From: Legionella feeleii
GTDB taxonomy: Bacteria > Pseudomonadota > Gammaproteobacteria > Legionellales > Legionellaceae
Direction of reading: 5' to 3'
Length of the DNA: 58,854 bases
Assembly (NCBI RefSeq): GCF_001467625.1
Contig: NZ_LNYB01000009.1
Coordinates: 1 to 58,854, forward strand
Made by a program: the position numbers and the translations under genes. Every line of letters starts with the position of its first letter. Position 1 is the stretch's first letter. Positions 8,650 to 17,268 of this stretch are shown here, piece by piece. The notes beneath the pieces were generated by a model. The model was not told the DNA's origin. It searched no databases and saw nothing but the letters and a program-made list of their open reading frames with translations.

Positions 8650-9408
8650 TTAATCTTGCTGGATTTCCCTGGCTTTCGCCTCTACCATCTTTTTGAGCCG
8701 GGATGCGTCCTGGGGGGCATTCGCTTTTTCATCATTATCAAAATAACAATAAACTGCTTTTCCATCGTTTTGCCAATTTATAATTTTCTCGGCACATTCT
8801 GCTAATTTGTCATCCTCATAAGCCCCTTTATATGCCTCGATCTCTGGACCATGCATACGGATATAAATAAAGGAAGCCGTCTCAATTTCCGGGGTTTGAT
8901 AATTTTTATGATCATAGAAGCAAAGTGCCATTTGATGGGCATTAAGTAAGTCATACAGTTCCGGACAAAACCAACTTTTATGGCGGAATTCAAAGGTGTA
9001 GCGGTATTTGTGAGGCAAGCTTTCTATAAAGGCTTGTAACCGAGGGATGTTTAAAGGCCAGTAAGGAGGAAATTGAAATAAAATGGGCCCTAATTTTTCT
9101 TCAAAATGGCTAAAAGCGGTTAATAGTTTTTCAACGGTCTCACTCGTTTCTTGTAATCGTTTGATATGGGTAATATAGCGATTGGCCTTGCAGGAAAAAA
9201 CGAAATTTTCAGGCGTTAATTCTAGCCAGGTTTTTATATTTTTTTCTTTTGGTATTTGATAAAAACTGTTATTAAGCTCCACCGAATCAAACGTTTTCGC
9301 GTAATAAGGCAAGACTTCTTTAGGCTTTATTTTTTCTGGATAAAAAACGCCGACCCAACCATCATAACTCCAACCGGAGGTTCCTATATAGAACTGGTTC
9401 TGCTGCAC
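8650..9408 (-). CDS. DUF72 family protein
   Basis: The product has 252 residues. The N-terminal GTSGWSYDGWVGVFYPEK and the later VELNNSFYQIP, GPILFQFPPYWP and CYFDNDEKANAPQDA are the characteristic blocks of DUF72 (YecE-like) TIM-barrel proteins. Their biochemical role is not established. The length is typical. The gene is convergent with the SMP-30 gene (gap 21 bases) and is transcribed alone. Confidence 0.88.
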   Translation of the reverse strand: MQQNQFYIGTSGWSYDGWVGVFYPEKIKPKEVLPYYAKTFDSVELNNSFYQIPKEKNIKTWLELTPENFVFSCKANRYITHIKRLQETSETVEKLLTAFSHFEEKLGPILFQFPPYWPLNIPRLQAFIESLPHKYRYTFEFRHKSWFCPELYDLLNAHQMALCFYDHKNYQTPEIETASFIYIRMHGPEIEAYKGAYEDDKLAECAEKIINWQNDGKAVYCYFDNDEKANAPQDASRLKKMVEAKAREIQQD

Positions 9409-9538
9409 AAGATATCCCTATCGCTATGGCTGTTATATTTAATATAGACAAAGACCTTAAAGAAGGTCTCCAGTGGTCGGAAATTTTAAACTTGCACCCG
9501 GACTAGCTTTGTATGTAATCCGGGTACAACTTTATGTA

Positions 9539-10348
9539 TCAGACTAGACTATGACCAGTCCCTCTATACTCGCGGTCCTCACCCTCCATACAAGCAGACA
9601 CCCAGGTAGTTCCAAGGCGGGTCATGACTTCAATTCCCTGAACCATTGCATTAATAGGCGTCATGATTGCCAGAGAAATCGTTAAGGATAAATCGACACT
9701 GGTATCACGAAAACACTCCTGAGCATGCAGAGGCTTGGCTATAATCACATTGGCAATGCAATTGAGAGCATTTTCTACTGCTCGCAAAGCGTGATACAGT
9801 GAATGACAGCCCGTTTCAATTGGTATACCTGCTGTATAAAATACAGTCCCAAGAAAGCTGCCTACATCTTTGTATTTATTAAAGAATCGATTCATAAAAT
9901 ATTTTGACGACGGAAGAAGATGCCCAACTTCACCTGCGTCAGTAGCCAATTTTTTAAACCAATCTTTTTTTGATAAGTCGTCTGTGATTTCTTTTCCTGC
10001 TATCCAACAAGACGCTATATTAAACATGAACTGCATTGCAGAGCACAGCATGTTAATAGGTGCCATTACTCCCATAATAAGCCCTAATGAAATCTCCGTG
10101 CCTAGATCAGACAAGGCATCACTGGCAGCAACCGGTTTGCAAATCGCTAAATTGCCTATCGTACGCAGAACAGACCAGATGGCCCTTGCAGCATAAAAAC
10201 AGGCCGTTAAGCCATTTGCTATTGGCAAATAAACAGGCTTTGCCAGACCCAACCAAAATTCCCCTGTGTTTTTGTAAGAGGTAACCTTGTAATCTGGTAA
10301 AAGTCCCATCTGTTCTAATGACGCCATCTCGCCACTAAAAGAAGTCAT
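9539..10348 (-). CDS. Hypothetical protein built of two homologous modules
   Basis: The product has 269 residues. About residues 38-118 and 177-262 align with each other: IGNLAICKPVAASDALSDLG with IANVIIAKPLHAQECFRDTS, and SLGLIMGVMAPINML with SLTISLAIMTPINAM. Each module has a moderately hydrophobic helix pair, so the protein could be membrane-associated. No family is recognised. It starts at an ATG preceded by AGGAG. It is flanked by unrelated genes and lies in the effector-rich part of the window; an effector role is a guess. Confidence 0.6.
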   Translation of the reverse strand: MTSFSGEMASLEQMGLLPDYKVTSYKNTGEFWLGLAKPVYLPIANGLTACFYAARAIWSVLRTIGNLAICKPVAASDALSDLGTEISLGLIMGVMAPINMLCSAMQFMFNIASCWIAGKEITDDLSKKDWFKKLATDAGEVGHLLPSSKYFMNRFFNKYKDVGSFLGTVFYTAGIPIETGCHSLYHALRAVENALNCIANVIIAKPLHAQECFRDTSVDLSLTISLAIMTPINAMVQGIEVMTRLGTTWVSACMEGEDREYRGTGHSLV

Positions 10349-10592
10349 TTTTTCTCCTTAGCTGTTCTGAATCAATTCGCGCCAAGCATACACTAGTGGG
10401 CAACTTGCAGGCAATTCGCTTATTTAATTTTCTTGTATATTAACGATCTATACGCATTGGGTGATGCTCTGAGGCATACTCCACCAAAAACAGCAGCGGA
10501 GATTTTTCCTATTCTTGTTCAGAAAATATTTTACAACCCGTATCAATTAAGTACAATTAATCCCCCCGCAAACTTTAGAGAGAAATCCAACA

Positions 10593-11639
10593 ATGGGCAT
10601 TAGAAAAGTTCTTATTCTTGCTAACGGAACTGTTTCAGTAACCCAAAAGAAAGCGGGTAGAGAAGGATTTTTCGGCTTTTTCAATTTCCGCAACGCGGCT
10701 ACCTGGTTAATGTTTGATCCGAGTAATTTTATTAACCAATTAGCTGAACATTGCCCAGAGGAAAATCGGCTTGTTCTTGATGGCCCAGGTACCGATGTTA
10801 CTAATGATAAGGGCTCGCTAATAAAATCTGTCAGCGCTTTAATCGACGGGCATATAGGTGATAGCGGCATTAATGCTAATTTTGAAAAAATAAAGCAATT
10901 TTTAAAAAAACAGTCTGATGAAGCAGCGATGGCAGGCGATAGCTTGATCGTTTGCGGTGTAGGTTGGAGCCGTGGAGCATTCCTTCTCCTTCAAATGAAG
11001 GAATGGCTAGAAGAAAAAGCAGTAAAAAAGAATATCAACATCGAGGCAGTCCATCTCCATTATATTGATTCGGTAGCAGGTGGTCCTACCGACCGATTAC
11101 GATACCTGAAAGTCCCATCCTATCGCCCCAAGGCACCCATGCATTTAGAGGTACACCGTTATTTATCAAACACAGGTAATCTTAACCTTTGGGCTTATAT
11201 CCTCGGATATCTTCCTGAAAAATACCAGGTAAACACGCCTTTTTTCAGTGGCGTTCTCGACAAGACTGAAAATACAATCCACTCCGTCTCTGGAGTAGAC
11301 TATAGGCATCGTTCGATGAACTGGTTATTTCCTGCCTCTCATGAAGCTCTTGTGGGAAAATCAAGTAACAAAATTGAGCGATGGGCTGGCGATCTTGTTT
11401 TGGCTAATATTGTGCGCCACTTAGAGGATCTTTCCTTTGCCCTGGATAATAGTTGGGCAAAAAAAATACTAAAGAGAGGGAACACAGCGCTAGAACAGTT
11501 GCGTCAATACAATCCTGCTCTTACAAGCTGCAGAAAATACCTGGATTTCGAACAACCCGAAACGACGCTTCTGGGTAGGGAGCCGACCGAAAGTGACAAC
11601 ATTAACTCATGTCTCAGCATGAGGGATTTTACTTTGTAA
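10593..11639 (+). CDS. DUF2235/Tle1-like alpha/beta hydrolase
   Basis: The product has 348 residues. It shows the features of the DUF2235 hydrolases, a family that includes the Tle1 phospholipase effectors: a nucleophile elbow CGVGWSRGAF (Ser126), HYIDSVAGG (Asp159) and FPASHEALVG (His250), in the order Ser-Asp-His. DUF2235 normally has GFSRGA and D-T-V-G at these places, so this is a divergent relative. There is no signal peptide. A lipase or esterase activity follows from the family and is not shown. The 3' end overlaps the convergent protease gene by 11 bases. Confidence 0.65.
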   Translation: MGIRKVLILANGTVSVTQKKAGREGFFGFFNFRNAATWLMFDPSNFINQLAEHCPEENRLVLDGPGTDVTNDKGSLIKSVSALIDGHIGDSGINANFEKIKQFLKKQSDEAAMAGDSLIVCGVGWSRGAFLLLQMKEWLEEKAVKKNINIEAVHLHYIDSVAGGPTDRLRYLKVPSYRPKAPMHLEVHRYLSNTGNLNLWAYILGYLPEKYQVNTPFFSGVLDKTENTIHSVSGVDYRHRSMNWLFPASHEALVGKSSNKIERWAGDLVLANIVRHLEDLSFALDNSWAKKILKRGNTALEQLRQYNPALTSCRKYLDFEQPETTLLGREPTESDNINSCLSMRDFTL

Positions 11640-12522
11640 ATAAGGTGTTGGGCACGATTTGCTCGATCCATCCACGTACATGGCTTATTCGTGGAAACCA
11701 CGATTTCTCACCGTAGGCAGCATTACCACTACCATTTGAATTAATCCCCACAATGGCCCAACCATTTTCAGTTTTAATCCACGCAGGTCCCCCACTATCT
11801 CCTGAACCAAGAATACCTGAAAGAGCGGAAACAGGTTTAGTAATGCCATCCTCAGTAAATGGATTGGACAGCGAACCATCTTCTTTAGGTAACCAAATCC
11901 CTATGTAATTACCAGCATCCCCTTTTTTAGGAACCGGTTCAACAGCCTCTTCAACAGATTCAATTAATCCTTTACCTGCAGCCGGGCGATCGCCCGTGTC
12001 AATCGAGGTATCCTGCCCCTTTTTACCAGCCCCACGCCAGCCATAACCAACAAAGGTTAGCATCTGTCCTTTTTCATTATTTCCCCCATACAGAACAGGC
12101 TGAGCACCGCCATCTGTCACCTTCTCTTTCAAGCGTACTATGGCAAAATCATAGCCCGTACGAGTTGTAAGATTTCCGTTCCATAAAGGGTGAAAAAAAA
12201 CTGCATCACCATGATATTCCGTGCCATCAATGGTCTGGTACGTGTAATAAGAAGCCTTGATCCCATCTGTAAATAAATGACCTGCCGTTAAAACATAACC
12301 ATGTCCCTTATAGTTACCAATCCACGATCCGGAGCCCGAGCTTTCGTCTCCTTCAAGGTAAATTAAGGACGCAAATTGCGGCTCTAAGGCCAGAGCCTCA
12401 GCTTTCTTAAAGCCCGATTTTTGATAGGTACTCTCCAGGATAATGACTGACCAGGCAGGTGTTGTTATCAGGCTGGCGACGCTAATAACGAATGCCGCAT
12501 AAAATCGCACACAGGATTTCAT
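11629..12522 (-). CDS. Secreted trypsin-like serine protease (S1 family)
   Basis: The product has 297 residues. The N-terminus has a signal peptide (MKSCVRFYAAFVISVASL, cleavage near TPAWS). The chymotrypsin-fold triad is clear: His82 in LTAGH, Asp125 in GYDFAIV and Ser243 in GSGDSGGP. The Asp six residues before the Ser is absent (SGILGSGDSGG), so trypsin-like Lys/Arg preference is doubtful. The ATG at this position has GGAGA ten bases upstream; a longer frame starting 42 bases earlier would bury the signal peptide. It is probably exported through Sec and released by the type II system that Legionella uses for proteases, which is inference. Confidence 0.85.
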   Translation of the reverse strand: MKSCVRFYAAFVISVASLITTPAWSVIILESTYQKSGFKKAEALALEPQFASLIYLEGDESSGSGSWIGNYKGHGYVLTAGHLFTDGIKASYYTYQTIDGTEYHGDAVFFHPLWNGNLTTRTGYDFAIVRLKEKVTDGGAQPVLYGGNNEKGQMLTFVGYGWRGAGKKGQDTSIDTGDRPAAGKGLIESVEEAVEPVPKKGDAGNYIGIWLPKEDGSLSNPFTEDGITKPVSALSGILGSGDSGGPAWIKTENGWAIVGINSNGSGNAAYGEKSWFPRISHVRGWIEQIVPNTLFTK

Positions 12523-12698
12523 GATTATCTCCGTCTTGGTATCGCTAATGGAACTGTCAGGCATTTTTGCTTTTCCCGCATGAGGTATCGCTTCTCTTGA
12601 TCAAACACTCCATAGTTTTAATATAGAACACAAAGATTAATTATTAACTCAAAATTATTTGATATCATGCTGTAGATACTTAATAGAACGAGACGACT

Positions 12699-14834
12699 AT
12701 GCCGGTAACACGCTATATTTTTATTCCAGAATTAACCACCTTTTATGATGACAGGGACTATCCCCAAAAAATTGCCACCGCGATAAAAAAGGCGATTACA
12801 CAGAAGTATTTTGAAACCCACTCAACACGCGAGCAAGCCAGTGACCCTAAAGACTCCCTATTTCGAACCCGCTTTCCAATGGGTGGTATTCTCGAACTGG
12901 AGGGAAAAGATGAGAGTGAATTAAGCCCTGATTGTATTTCCCGGCGCTGTACAGATATTTTAGCCTTATCATCAAACGAACAAAGAACGAAACAACTGTC
13001 TGTCTTTATAAAAAAAGTCCATGTTAAAGGGTTTACCCTTCCGTTTACCGAATTAAGTATAAAAGAACGCGAAGCGGCACAAGTTAAAGCCTTCGATTTC
13101 AATCCTGTCGATGATTCAGCATTACAACTGACACAACCGCCGTTACTGTATTTAAAAAAAATCCGACCGGAACTCTTTTTTTTGTTATTCACCGATCATC
13201 AATTTTTTCTCAACTTTGAAAATTGGCGTCACTATAATGCCAGAGAACCGAAAGGGAGAGGCTGCATGTATGATTTATTTCATGCAACAGCAACCCTCTG
13301 TGAGCGTTTAATGACACCGTCAGAAACAAACCTCACTATGGAAGAAATACAAACATTGCAGAAGCAATTAAGCGAGAGTGTTTTCGCTAACTTAAAAGAG
13401 GATAAGCGAGGGGTTTTCAGGGAAAGTTATAATTCCTTCCCTCTGCATTATGATGCAGTAACCGTTGCCGGTATCAAAGAATTATTGCAACGAATCAAAT
13501 CCGATAAACAAGCGGAAGGATTTAGAATTGGTTATTTTAAGAAAAGCCTCATTGTATCAAGCTTTTGTAACAATATGTCTACCCTTATCAGGGAAGAAGC
13601 ACCTTGGAAAAAATTCCCCTCGGATGAAGAGGAGGTATTCACGTCGGAACGATTAAAAGAATTAGAAGAATTCGAAAAATCGGAGTTAGAACGACTGGAA
13701 ACATTGGCAATTAACGCAACGGCTAAATCAAGAAATATCCCGCTGGACGATGTAAAAGCGATTATCAACAGCTTCCTGCAAGATTTTACTCCCCATAAGC
13801 GAGTAGCAAAATCCCATTACTGGTCTAACCTTGGTTATTATTATTCTGATTTATCAAGTAATTATCGTCATTCCTCGCCCAAAGCGGAGTGTCAGTATGA
13901 TCTTGGTTTTGCCAGATCCCATGCCCTGGCAAGCGCCGGCAATGTTACTCCCCCTGCTGTTAATATCCAAGGCTTCACTGAACAGGAACTTGAGGACTTG
14001 GCGAAAAAAATTTATAAAGAGATTCAGGGCGGGGCAAGCATCCACCTGTTTACTCCCGAACCCACTCTGGCGCTTCAATGGGCTCAAGACGCATTACAGA
14101 AATATAATCATGCGATTCCCAATACCCAAAATGCAGAGGAAGTGATACAGGTAGTTGATGATTTAATTCATGAATTGGAGATCTTACATCTGTTCCATGA
14201 TGTTAATTGCCGAACTAATTATTTACTGATGAACTTCTTATTTTTAAGACGGTCAATTAAATGGGCTACCGAGTTCAATCCCAATCGTCTGGATGCCCAT
14301 AGTAGCAAAGAGCGCGTTCTGCAGCATAAACAAGCTATTTTACGCACCGATTACATCATCGCGCATCAAGAGCAACTGGCTAAATATAATGAGCGGCTTG
14401 ACCTGATTTATTTGGCTAACCTCCGCCATGTGCAAACGGTACAATATACGCCTGGCGAGTTAAGTGAAATCCGAGTCGACGGACAGTATGCAGAGATGGC
14501 GCAACAGCTCATCACTAAACTCGACGAATTCGAGAAGATTTTTCAGGCAACCCTGACTACCCTGATAAAAAAATATGATTTACAAATGCATACCCAAACC
14601 GCTGCTAAACCGCAATTTTTCCCTGTACCGCCAGACTATATACAGTTCGTCAAAGCATTAAAACAATTGCAATCAGACTATAACATCAACGACTTCTTTA
14701 CCTGTGTTGCCGGTCTTGAATTGGTGACAGGAATTCGTGAAGACTTAAGGAAACTGCAAACACTGACAGGATATAACGCACAGTGGCTATTAACACAAAT
14801 ACCTAACGTAGAGTGCAGCCTGGAAACGAGTTAA
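12699..14834 (+). CDS. Large Fic-like protein, candidate effector
   Basis: The product has 711 residues with no signal peptide or membrane segment. Near residue 497 it reads LHLFHDVNCRTNYLL. This fits the Fic-family motif HxFx(D/E)xNxR: His497, Asp501, Asn503 and Arg505. The usual second glycine-rich part (GNGR) is changed to VNCR. Fic enzymes transfer AMP or other nucleotide-derived groups to hydroxyl side chains. About residues 315-345 are highly charged and probably coiled coil (EELEEFEKSELERLE). The N-terminal 300 residues are not recognised. Membership in the Fic family is inferred from one motif; a degenerate or unrelated helical protein is possible. Confidence 0.5.
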   Translation: MPVTRYIFIPELTTFYDDRDYPQKIATAIKKAITQKYFETHSTREQASDPKDSLFRTRFPMGGILELEGKDESELSPDCISRRCTDILALSSNEQRTKQLSVFIKKVHVKGFTLPFTELSIKEREAAQVKAFDFNPVDDSALQLTQPPLLYLKKIRPELFFLLFTDHQFFLNFENWRHYNAREPKGRGCMYDLFHATATLCERLMTPSETNLTMEEIQTLQKQLSESVFANLKEDKRGVFRESYNSFPLHYDAVTVAGIKELLQRIKSDKQAEGFRIGYFKKSLIVSSFCNNMSTLIREEAPWKKFPSDEEEVFTSERLKELEEFEKSELERLETLAINATAKSRNIPLDDVKAIINSFLQDFTPHKRVAKSHYWSNLGYYYSDLSSNYRHSSPKAECQYDLGFARSHALASAGNVTPPAVNIQGFTEQELEDLAKKIYKEIQGGASIHLFTPEPTLALQWAQDALQKYNHAIPNTQNAEEVIQVVDDLIHELEILHLFHDVNCRTNYLLMNFLFLRRSIKWATEFNPNRLDAHSSKERVLQHKQAILRTDYIIAHQEQLAKYNERLDLIYLANLRHVQTVQYTPGELSEIRVDGQYAEMAQQLITKLDEFEKIFQATLTTLIKKYDLQMHTQTAAKPQFFPVPPDYIQFVKALKQLQSDYNINDFFTCVAGLELVTGIREDLRKLQTLTGYNAQWLLTQIPNVECSLETS

Positions 14835-14916
14835 AATTGCGCAGCAAACTGTCCTTGGCAACAACAGTTGGATGAAGTTATGATCGTACATCGATCCTGC
14901 ACAGGATAATTTCATT

Positions 14917-15894
14917 ATGGCAACGGTGAAACCTATCAATCTAGAGCAATATCTAAAAAAAATACAAGTTGTTGTCCCTGATTTGTCTGATGTGTTAATG
15001 GAGGAGAGGATTAACTTTTTGCGCAAGATTTATTTTGCGCATGTGACAACGTTCCCCTATTCTAATTTTGAGCTGCGAAAAATCGCTCGCCAGCATCCCA
15101 TTCAGCGCGACTCATTATCTTTTTTCAGCTATAAAGACATGCTTTCCTCTCAACATGATGGCTATTGCTTTCAAACTGCCGCTTTACTATTTGATGCCCT
15201 CACTCAGTTGAGATATAAAACGGAGCTCTGCGCTGCACATGTCCTTATGGGCGCAGCGATTAATGACTCAGAGGTATTAGCACGCCCTCCGACCCATCTT
15301 TTTTTAATCGTTACCATCAACAATGGCAAATTTCTCCTTGACCCAGGTATGGGTTCTTCAGCCCCTCGCATGCCCATTATTATTACGGGAGAGGATAAAC
15401 CCATTCATCAGGGCGAGGATGTATTTAAATTTTATCGCGCTAATGAGTTATACATTCTTGAAAGAAAAACCAGTCAGGGATGGCTGCGGTTAATGCAGAC
15501 TGATTTATCGCCTGTAAGTCTCCAAACCGCTAAAATGAACTTGTTAAAACTCCAATGCCATCCATCAGCAATTCCCATACGTGATGATAAGACGGTTATT
15601 GGCATCATTACTGAACAAGGACGTAAATCGTTAATTTGGGATTCTCAATCAAAGCTGTTGAAATTTTCCAAACAGGAAGATGGCAGTTCAGTACAAAAAG
15701 TTCTGACGAGTTTTGAAGAAGGTGTACAACTACTGGCTGATGAATTCGATATTCATCATGTTTCTGCCCAGGATTTAAAACTGTATTGCACGGAAACTGT
15801 CTTGCCAAAACCTGTCAGACCCTGGACTGTTAATTTTCCGTTGGATGCAGCCGAGTTAAGGACAATGGAAGACAATTTAACTTTTAAAATATAA
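14917..15894 (+). CDS. Arylamine N-acetyltransferase family protein
   Basis: The product has 325 residues. NAT enzymes move an acetyl group from acetyl-CoA to arylamines through a Cys-His-Asp triad. Here Cys84 lies in DGYCFQT (usual RGGYCFE), His127 in PPTHLFLIV and Asp142 in LLDPGMGSS (usual VDVGFG). The N-terminal PYSNFELR fits the family block PFENL. It is slightly longer than the usual 275-290 residues. The triad is complete, so the protein may be active; the substrate is unknown. It ends before a long hairpin shared with the convergent secreted-protein gene. Confidence 0.82.
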   Translation: MATVKPINLEQYLKKIQVVVPDLSDVLMEERINFLRKIYFAHVTTFPYSNFELRKIARQHPIQRDSLSFFSYKDMLSSQHDGYCFQTAALLFDALTQLRYKTELCAAHVLMGAAINDSEVLARPPTHLFLIVTINNGKFLLDPGMGSSAPRMPIIITGEDKPIHQGEDVFKFYRANELYILERKTSQGWLRLMQTDLSPVSLQTAKMNLLKLQCHPSAIPIRDDKTVIGIITEQGRKSLIWDSQSKLLKFSKQEDGSSVQKVLTSFEEGVQLLADEFDIHHVSAQDLKLYCTETVLPKPVRPWTVNFPLDAAELRTMEDNLTFKI

Positions 15895-15927
15895 GTTATT
15901 TTTTCTTCCAATCGCATAAAGAATCAA

Positions 15928-15950
15928 AGGCTGTCTTAAAAAGACAGCCT
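15928..15950. terminator. Bidirectional terminator between convergent genes
   Basis: Perfect ten-base arms AGGCTGTCTT and AAGACAGCCT flank an AAA loop. Read on the reverse strand, it is followed by TTTGATTCTTT. It separates the NAT gene from the small secreted-protein gene. Confidence 0.75.
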
Positions 15951-15961
15951 CTATGACCTGG

Positions 15962-16384
15962 TTATGAGATTCTCCAGACAATATGGCCTGGATAATTGGC
16001 TAGCGCACTACCTGGGGTTTTCGTGTAGGAAAGGCTCAGCGTACTGGAGTCATACGGCATACCCCCTATATCGCCTGCACCAGTCCAAAAGCTACAGTAG
16101 TTTTGCCCTGAATAAAATTTGACCGTTTCATTGCCGCAGGTATACGCGAGTATAATCCCTACGCCAACACTATCCTGGCTTCCATAAAAAAAGCCTGTAG
16201 ATGTTTTAGCAGGGATCGTAGTAGGAATTGAACCCTCTGAAAAATAGCCATAATAAATGATATGATTTTTTAATATGCAGTTATGGTCAGAATCATTCTG
16301 TATACTGATCCCCATTTCTGAACAATCTGCAAACAACCCCGTGGAAGCAAATAACAGGCCTGTCGCAACTAGTAAACGTTTCAT
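15962..16384 (-). CDS. Small secreted protein of unknown family
   Basis: The product has 140 residues. A clear signal peptide (MKRLLVATGLLFASTGLFA) is followed by a Cys-containing domain with four Cys in the mature part (DCSEM, HNCIL, YTCGN, NYCSF), which could form two disulphides. The beta-rich composition (Thr, Ser, Gly, Tyr) suggests a small beta sandwich, but I do not recognise a family. Its ATG is preceded by AAGGGAAGAAG. Export to the periplasm or beyond is well supported; the function is not. Confidence 0.65.
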   Translation of the reverse strand: MKRLLVATGLLFASTGLFADCSEMGISIQNDSDHNCILKNHIIYYGYFSEGSIPTTIPAKTSTGFFYGSQDSVGVGIILAYTCGNETVKFYSGQNYCSFWTGAGDIGGMPYDSSTLSLSYTKTPGSALANYPGHIVWRIS

Positions 16385-16560
16385 CTTCTTCCCTTAATTA
16401 TCATTTTTATTAAAAATCGCCCTATCCTACACGAAGGCAGATAAATGCAGCAAGCTAGTTAATAGTTATCCATCATCCTTGTAATCCGCTCGTAATCATT
16501 GCAGAATAAAAATTCTCGTTATCTTTTAAAAAGATATCACCGAATTACCTGGTGACACTC

Positions 16561-17268
16561 ATGCTAGCGAAACGATCAAAAAAAAAGGAATTAATCGATC
16601 TTGGCCATAACTTTTACTCTCAAAAAGAGTATGAACAATGCTTAAAAATATTGTTTAAAATAAATAAATTACTCGGCTCATTTAAACAGGTAGTCAAATT
16701 ACTCAAGCGTTTTCCTAAAGATGCTGTTTTAGTGGATGTTGGTTGTGGCGGCGGCCTGTTCCTGCTTCATCTCAATCAATATTATCCTGACATGCGTATG
16801 TTGGGTTTAGACACCTCGGCAGAAGCAATCAAATTAGCGCAAAACGAATTAAAACAATGGCAACAGACAAAGCGCAACATTGGCAACCATCTTGAATTTC
16901 AACTACAACACCAAGCCGAATTGACCTTAAAACAAGACAGTGTCGACATCATTTTATTAACCTTGGTTTGCCATCATTTGGACGATGAGGAACTCATTGA
17001 GTTTCTCATTAAAGCCAGTAACGCCACACGTAGGGCAGTTATCATTAATGATCTTCATAGGCATTCCATAGCCTATTATTGTTATAAACTGCTCAGCCCT
17101 TTATTCGGTAATCGCTTGATTACTCTCGACGGACTCACCTCTATTCAGAAGGGGTTTACCCGCAAGGAACTAAAGAATTTATTGCAGCGAGCAAATCTTC
17201 ATAATTATCAAATTAAATGGCATTTCCCTTTTAGGTGGAGCATTCTCCTTTTGAAAAATAATGGATGA
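16561..17268 (+). CDS. Class I SAM-dependent methyltransferase
   Basis: The product has 235 residues. The SAM-binding motif I is VLVDVGCGGGLFLLHL; the acidic residue after strand two is in LGLDTSAEAIKLA, and motif IV-like DIILLTLVCHHLDDEE follows. The C-terminal end resembles the small-molecule methylases of the UbiE type. I chose the ATG with GGTG upstream; a GTG nine bases earlier is the alternative. The stop codon overlaps the start of the flavoprotein gene (ATGA), so the two are co-transcribed and probably act on the same lipid or polyketide-like substrate. Confidence 0.82.
   Translation: MLAKRSKKKELIDLGHNFYSQKEYEQCLKILFKINKLLGSFKQVVKLLKRFPKDAVLVDVGCGGGLFLLHLNQYYPDMRMLGLDTSAEAIKLAQNELKQWQQTKRNIGNHLEFQLQHQAELTLKQDSVDIILLTLVCHHLDDEELIEFLIKASNATRRAVIINDLHRHSIAYYCYKLLSPLFGNRLITLDGLTSIQKGFTRKELKNLLQRANLHNYQIKWHFPFRWSILLLKNNG

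Noticed and set aside
12758-13192. Reverse frame of 144 codons
   Set aside because: It is antisense to the Fic-like gene; composition looks like the shadow of a coding strand and there is no ribosome site.
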